Assembly: GCA_016278295.1 (NCBI GenBank)
Contig: JADQCC010000022.1
Coordinates: 1-40,038 of the forward strand
Length of the DNA: 40,038 nucleotides
From: Roseovarius sp.
GTDB lineage: Bacteria > Pseudomonadota > Alphaproteobacteria > Rhodobacterales > Rhodobacteraceae
Reading direction: 5' to 3'
Part shown: positions 35,717 through 40,038 of the stretch, one piece after another
Layout of the letters: the number at the start of each line of letters is the position of its first letter
Position numbering within the stretch: the first letter of the stretch is position 1
Position numbers and translations under genes: made by a program
Notes under the pieces: model-generated
Told to the model about the DNA's origin: nothing
The model's input: only the letters and a program-made list of their open reading frames with translations
Database searches by the model: none

Positions 35717-37624
35717 TCACGCCTCCCGCGGCTCGACCAGCATCCGGCCGCGCATTTCCATGTGCAGCGCGTGGCAGAACCACTGGCAGTAGAACCAGTG
35801 CACGCCCGGCCGGTCGGCGGTGAAGGTGACCGAGGCGGTGGCCTGCGGCCCGATCTCCATCGCCACCCCGTGGTTCGACAGGGTAAAGCCATGAGTCACG
35901 TCATCGATATCGTCGAGATTGGTGATATAGACCGTCACCTCGTCGCCCTGCCGCACGGTAAACTTCTCCATCGAGAAGGTCGGCGCCATCGACCACATAT
36001 AGACCCGCACCTTGTTGCCGTCGCGGATCGGCTCTTCTGCCCCGTCCTCCAGCACCACACCATCGGCCTCGGCCTGTTTGCGGGCCGCCTCCCACATCGG
36101 ATCGTTGCGGTCCCAGACGTTCACCGGGTTGACGACGTCGCGGCGCACGATGATGCAGTCATGCGGCTCGGCAAAGGTCGGGCCGTCATGAACCACCGGC
36201 ATATCGTCTTGCGTGATGTCCAGAAGCTGCTCGTTCTCGGGCTTGAGCGGGCCGACGTTGATGAACCGATCCTTGGAGAATTTATTCAGCGAAATCAGCC
36301 ACTTGCCATCTGCATCCTTGGTTTCGCCCATCGACGTGTGGTTGTGGCCGGGCTGATACATCACGTCGGTCTTGTGCAGGATCGGGTCCACGTCCTCGCC
36401 GGCATAGGCGCGCACGGCCTTGTCGAGATTCCATTTCACGATCTGGCTGTCGAGGAACAGCGTGGTGTAGCAGTTGCCCTTGCCATCGAACGCGGTGTGC
36501 AGCGGCCCGAGACCAAGCTGCGGCTCTGCCACGATACAGGAGCGTTCATCGGCATTGTCGGTAAAGAGCGCATCGACCTTGGTCACGTCGATCACCGAGC
36601 AGGTCGGCGACAGCTTGCCGTTGAGCACCACGTGCTTGCCATCCGGCGCGGTGTTGCAGCCGTGCGGGCTGTTGGGGATGGGCACATAGCGGGTATAGTT
36701 CTTGTTGCGCTCCTTGCGCCCGTCGATGACCTTGACGCCGTTCAGTTCCTGATAGTCGCCCGCCGCTATGCCCTTCTCGATCTCCTTGAGATCGAAGATC
36801 ACGACATGGTCCATCTCGTTCGCCGTCATCTCGGCGAGGTTCATCCCCATTTCCGAGTTGTAAGAGGTCGAGAAGGCGTATTTGCCCTGATAATCGGCGT
36901 CGCAATTGTCGAGGTTGCCCGACACCATCACCTGCCAGGCAATCTCCATCGTGTCGCCGTCGATGGCGGTGAAGAAGGTGACGTATTTATCGGGCTCATC
37001 GAGGATCTTGCCGTCGTTGACGATCGGTGCCTCGTGTTCGCCGTTGGCGAAGACATAGCCGGTGCGCGGGTATTTCTGCGGACGCAGCCCGTGGATGGCC
37101 TGCGCGTTCGGGATCTCGACGATCTTGTCACATTTCATCACGTCGCAGCGTATCCGCCCCACGCGGGTGTTGGCCTTGTCGTTCACGAACAGGTAGCGCC
37201 CGTCATAGGTGCCGTCGGTGAACGACATGTGCGGGTGGTGCAGGTCGCCGTTGTCGTAGGTCTTCATCCCACGCTTGGCGAGGAATTCCCTGGTCTCGGG
37301 CAGCAGCCCCTCGGTCAGCACCTTGAGGCTTTCGTTGGTCTGGCCCCAGCCGGTGGCCGAGCAGCGGTTGAACACCGGCACGCGCATCAGTTCGCGCATC
37401 GACGGAAAGCCGAGGATGCGCAATTCGCCGGTCTGGCCCGAGGACCAGAAGCCGTAATACTCGTCCAGCTCGCCGGGGGCGAGATTGACCTTGCCCGCCG
37501 CCTGCGCCATCGGCGCATTGGCGAACAGGCCCGCACCGCCGGTGGTGACCGCGAGCGCGCCGGTTGCGGTGGCCCCCATCATGCCCCGCCGGCTCAGTTT
37601 CATCTGTGTTTTGTCATCAGACAT
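35717..37624 (-). CDS. nosZ: Nitrous oxide reductase, clade I, Tat-exported
   Basis: NosZ reduces N2O to N2 in the periplasm. The 635-residue precursor has a twin-arginine signal (LSRRGMMGA, residues 10-18), marking clade I. CuZ histidines are in DLHHPH (129, 130, 132), [23 protein letters not shown] and EPHDC. The CuA site is [12 protein letters not shown] near the C-terminus (Cys613, Cys617, His621, Met624). Total length and motif order match the family. The ATG at 37624 is preceded by AAAGGAG and shares a base with the nosR TAA (TAATG), so coupling is likely. Confidence 0.98.
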   Translation of the reverse strand: MSDDKTQMKLSRRGMMGATATGALAVTTGGAGLFANAPMAQAAGKVNLAPGELDEYYGFWSSGQTGELRILGFPSMRELMRVPVFNRCSATGWGQTNESLKVLTEGLLPETREFLAKRGMKTYDNGDLHHPHMSFTDGTYDGRYLFVNDKANTRVGRIRCDVMKCDKIVEIPNAQAIHGLRPQKYPRTGYVFANGEHEAPIVNDGKILDEPDKYVTFFTAIDGDTMEIAWQVMVSGNLDNCDADYQGKYAFSTSYNSEMGMNLAEMTANEMDHVVIFDLKEIEKGIAAGDYQELNGVKVIDGRKERNKNYTRYVPIPNSPHGCNTAPDGKHVVLNGKLSPTCSVIDVTKVDALFTDNADERSCIVAEPQLGLGPLHTAFDGKGNCYTTLFLDSQIVKWNLDKAVRAYAGEDVDPILHKTDVMYQPGHNHTSMGETKDADGKWLISLNKFSKDRFINVGPLKPENEQLLDITQDDMPVVHDGPTFAEPHDCIIVRRDVVNPVNVWDRNDPMWEAARKQAEADGVVLEDGAEEPIRDGNKVRVYMWSMAPTFSMEKFTVRQGDEVTVYITNLDDIDDVTHGFTLSNHGVAMEIGPQATASVTFTADRPGVHWFYCQWFCHALHMEMRGRMLVEPREA

Positions 37625-39807
37625 TAGTGGGTCTCCTTTCCCGCTGTCTTGGGGCTGACGAGGCGCTCCAGCGCGCCTCCATCGGCCTCCTGCGCCGCGC
37701 GGTCCTTCGCGCGCCGTTTCAGTTGCCGGATAATCACCGGGCATTTCGCGTCGGACTGATAAAGCACCTGGCAGTGCAGGCAGTTGACGCATTCGTTGGG
37801 GTTGATCTCGCCCGTGGGGTGGATCGCCTGCACCGGGCACTCATGGGCGCAGGTCTGGCACGGGCTGCCGCATTCGCGGTAGCGTTTGAGCCAGTCAAAC
37901 ATCCGCATCCGCGCCGGGATCGCCAGCGCCGCGCCCAGCGGGCAGAGATAGCGGCAGTAGAACCGCTCGACGAACAACCCGATCACCAGAAGCACCACGG
38001 CAAAGACCACGAACGGCCAGTCGCGCACGAACTTGAGGATGATCGCGGTCTTGAACGGCTCGACCTCGGCCAGTTGCTCTGCCATCGGGATAGAGGCGAG
38101 CGAGACGCCGAACAGACCGAGAAAGATCATGTACTTCACCGGCCAGAGCCGCTCGTGCAGACCCCAGGGCAGCGTCCATTGCGGCACCTTCAGCAGGCGG
38201 GCGACCCGATTGGTCAGCTCTTGCAGCGCGCCGAACGGGCACAGCCAGCCACAATAGGCCCCCCGCCCCCAGAAAATGAGCGCCGCGGCCACCGCGAACC
38301 ACTGGATGAACACCAGCGGATCCATCAAAAACGCGTCCCAGGTAAAGCCCGAGCGCAGCGATCCCGCCAGCGCCATCAGGTTCACGACCGACAGTTGCGC
38401 ATTGGCATACCAGCCGAGGAACACCAGCGTCACGGTAAGAAACGACATGCGAAACCACAGGTAGGCGCGCGGATGGGCCGTGATCTGCATCTGGAAGAAG
38501 AACGCGCCGGTAAGCACCGTCAGCATCACCGCCAGCACCACGATTTCGGGCGTCTTGTCGCGCCAGATGCGCTGCCACAGCGCGGTCTTGGCGGCGGCCT
38601 CCTCGTCGGGGGCGTTGATCTGCGTCGCGGGCGCCAGCGGCGCGAGGTAGCGCTCGGGCAGGCTGTAGCCGAGGTCGAAGGTGACATAGCTCTTTTCCAC
38701 CGCGCCCACGGCGCGCTGCACCAGCAGTTGCAGGCGCCACGGCCTGGCCGGGTCAAAGCCGCTGTCGGCGGGGATGCGAAAGAGGTCGAGCTCGGTGAAA
38801 CTCGGCGCGCCATTCGCCGCGATCTCGCCCAGCCGCCGGTGATCGCGGTCACGAAAGCGTACCGAGCGATCCCCCTGGATAAGCTGGATGCGGTCAAAGA
38901 TGCCGCCGCGCACATACCCCGACCCCTTGAAGGAATAGCGCCCGCGCCCGGCGACGAGAATGGCGTGATCCCCCTCGTTCAGCCAGCCTTGCAGGTTGGC
39001 GTATTCGTTCTCGCCCAGCAGGCTCCGCCCGATGGTGGGCACGCTGACCAAGGCGGCGCGCATGTCGATAAAGGTGGCCTCGTCCGGGGCTTTCTCGGGC
39101 CGCGCGGCGGCACGGTCGTCGCCGCTCTCGGCAAAGGCGCGATTGACCTGTCCCACGTCCAGCGTCAGCCCCCGCACCGATCCGTCACCGGCCAGCGCCT
39201 GCCAGTCCTCGACCGTGCCCTCGCCGGGCTTCAGCTCGCGCGCGGGCCCCGCCTGCGCCACCGGCGACAGGCCCCCCAGCCCCAGCGCCCGCGCCACCTT
39301 GAGCCCGCCGCGCACGAGGCTGTCGTCGATCACCATCACCGTGACCGTCGCACCCGAGATGATGTCGAGATCGTGCGCCGTGCCCGATGCGGCAGCCTCG
39401 GCCTTGAGGTCGAGCCCGGCATAGCCGCCGATCACGCCGCGCATCTTGGATTCGGGGATGCCGACGAGCACGATCGGCTCGGAATGTTCGACCAGCGCCG
39501 CGCCGGTCACGACCGCATCATCGTCGATCGCGGCGACGACGTGGATTGGCTTGCCCGAATAGCCGGTGGTGCCCGCGAAATCCGATGTAAGGAAGGCCCA
39601 CGCCACCGTCTCGCCGTTCCGCAATACCGGGGCCACGGGAAGATCCCCGCGCAGCGCACCAAAGCCGTCGGCCCCGTCGACCAGCGTGGCGGGGTCGAGA
39701 TCGGGCAGAAAGCGGCCCAACTGCGCCCCCTCCTGCGCCTGCGCCGCCATAGCGGACAGGGCAAGACCGATGGCCAGGACAAGACGAGAGATGAGATGCG
39801 CGACCAT
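37624..39807 (-). CDS. nosR: NosR, membrane flavoprotein/iron-sulfur electron donor for NosZ
   Basis: NosR keeps nosZ expressed and its product active, probably by passing electrons from the quinol pool to the CuZ site. The 727-residue protein has a signal peptide (AMAAQAQE, about 25), a periplasmic FMN domain with the flavinylation motif SGAT (residues 151-154), about six membrane segments, two CxxxCP motifs ([12 protein letters not shown] and [12 protein letters not shown]) and a cytoplasmic 2x[4Fe-4S] domain ([13 protein letters not shown] and CVNCLHC...CP). Its FMN is installed by NosX. A Dnr-type box precedes it. Confidence 0.96.
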   Translation of the reverse strand: MVAHLISRLVLAIGLALSAMAAQAQEGAQLGRFLPDLDPATLVDGADGFGALRGDLPVAPVLRNGETVAWAFLTSDFAGTTGYSGKPIHVVAAIDDDAVVTGAALVEHSEPIVLVGIPESKMRGVIGGYAGLDLKAEAAASGTAHDLDIISGATVTVMVIDDSLVRGGLKVARALGLGGLSPVAQAGPARELKPGEGTVEDWQALAGDGSVRGLTLDVGQVNRAFAESGDDRAAARPEKAPDEATFIDMRAALVSVPTIGRSLLGENEYANLQGWLNEGDHAILVAGRGRYSFKGSGYVRGGIFDRIQLIQGDRSVRFRDRDHRRLGEIAANGAPSFTELDLFRIPADSGFDPARPWRLQLLVQRAVGAVEKSYVTFDLGYSLPERYLAPLAPATQINAPDEEAAAKTALWQRIWRDKTPEIVVLAVMLTVLTGAFFFQMQITAHPRAYLWFRMSFLTVTLVFLGWYANAQLSVVNLMALAGSLRSGFTWDAFLMDPLVFIQWFAVAAALIFWGRGAYCGWLCPFGALQELTNRVARLLKVPQWTLPWGLHERLWPVKYMIFLGLFGVSLASIPMAEQLAEVEPFKTAIILKFVRDWPFVVFAVVLLVIGLFVERFYCRYLCPLGAALAIPARMRMFDWLKRYRECGSPCQTCAHECPVQAIHPTGEINPNECVNCLHCQVLYQSDAKCPVIIRQLKRRAKDRAAQEADGGALERLVSPKTAGKETH

Positions 39808-39865
39808 GAGACCCCGGCGTATCGACAGCTTGGCACCGGGCTAGGGGGTCGGGGGGCGGACTGCG

Positions 39866-39879
39866 TTGACCTAAATCAA
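39866..39879. promoter_or_regulatory. FNR/Dnr-type box ahead of nosR
   Basis: Read on the minus strand this is TTGAT-TTAG-GTCAA, matching the FNR/Dnr pattern with one non-identical arm position. The centre lies 65.5 bases upstream of the nosR ATG, comparable to the spacing at norC and nirS. A mixed TTGAT/GTCAA site could be read by both FNR and Dnr. Confidence 0.8.
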
Positions 39880-39930
39880 GCGCTGCCAATCTTTCTCGCG
39901 CGGCGATGGGTGCGGGGTCAGGCGGGGCGG

Positions 39931-40038
39931 TCAGTAGTGCGGCGGGCGTTCCGCGCCGAGCACGACGCCGCCCTCGCCCTCGCCCCCGCGGTCCGCCTCG
40001 CGGCGCCGGAGCCAGGCCACCTGCGCGCGCAGGTGCTC
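39931..40038 (-). CDS. SlyX-like protein, C-terminal 35 codons only
   Basis: The frame enters from the right edge and ends at a TGA at 39933-39931. The last residues read heptad-like LRAQVAWLRRREA, then a Gly/Glu-rich linker, and end in ERPPHY. The closing RPPH-aromatic is a hallmark of SlyX, a small coiled-coil protein of unknown function. Only the tail is visible, so the call rests on that ending and on the coiled-coil character of the part before it. Confidence 0.75.
   Translation of the reverse strand, partial: EHLRAQVAWLRRREADRGGEGEGGVVLGAERPPHY

Noticed and set aside
34613-37627. A 1004-codon open frame on the + strand opposite nosD and nosZ
   Set aside because: It mirrors two unmistakable genes on the other strand, has no recognisable domain and a biased His/Val/Arg-rich composition caused by high-GC codon use of nosZ and nosD.

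Overview
The window is GC-rich, tightly packed bacterial DNA that looks like a denitrifying alphaproteobacterium of the Rhodobacteraceae (Roseobacter/Paracoccus type). That is inferred from gene families and gene order: NirI and NosR paralogues, a fused NirDL with separate NirG and NirH, norCBQDEF, and nosRZDFYLX followed by a c-type cytochrome. No rRNA, tRNA, CRISPR array or transposase was seen. Apart from short repeat-like segments the window carries no obvious mobile DNA.

Region 1 (1-10648) concerns the cell surface. A partial PPP-family phosphatase is followed by a polysaccharide copolymerase fused to a BY-type tyrosine kinase, a small secreted Gly/Ser-tailed protein (YjbE/GfcA-like in build), a YjbH-like outer-membrane protein, a YjbF/GfcB-like lipoprotein, a Wza-like export lipoprotein, and a large secreted RTX/DUF4214 protein. 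This is the export and regulatory part of an exopolysaccharide system; no glycosyltransferases are in view. An AEC permease and S-formylglutathione hydrolase (10776-12571) separate it from the denitrification genes.

Region 2 (12596-39880) is a nearly complete nitrite-to-dinitrogen island. norCBQDEF (+) makes NO reductase and its assembly factors. Convergent with it is a minus-strand set, nirI, a Dnr-type regulator and a DUF4202 gene. Divergent from nirI, nirSECF-DL-GHJN (+) makes cytochrome cd1 nitrite reductase and its heme d1, ending with a small NnrT-like membrane protein. Convergent with that, nosRZDFYLX plus a cytochrome c (-) makes nitrous oxide reductase. Most genes within these operons overlap by 1-26 bases, so translational coupling is likely. 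Perfect or near-perfect FNR/Dnr-type boxes (TTGAY-N4-GTCAA) lie 65-72 bases ahead of norC, nirS and nosR, so the Dnr protein encoded inside the island can plausibly switch on all three reductases. No nitrate reductase (nar/nap) is in the window.

The right end holds the last 35 codons of a SlyX-like gene.

Points most worth a second look: a pair of CGAACC-N4-GGTTCG palindromes spaced two helical turns apart ahead of norC; extended sequence sharing between the nirS and norC promoters; a strong hairpin between nirS and nirE; a repeat-like insert in the leader of nirF; a DUF4202 protein translationally coupled to the NO regulator; and an altered flavinylation motif (SRAT for SGAT) in NirI.
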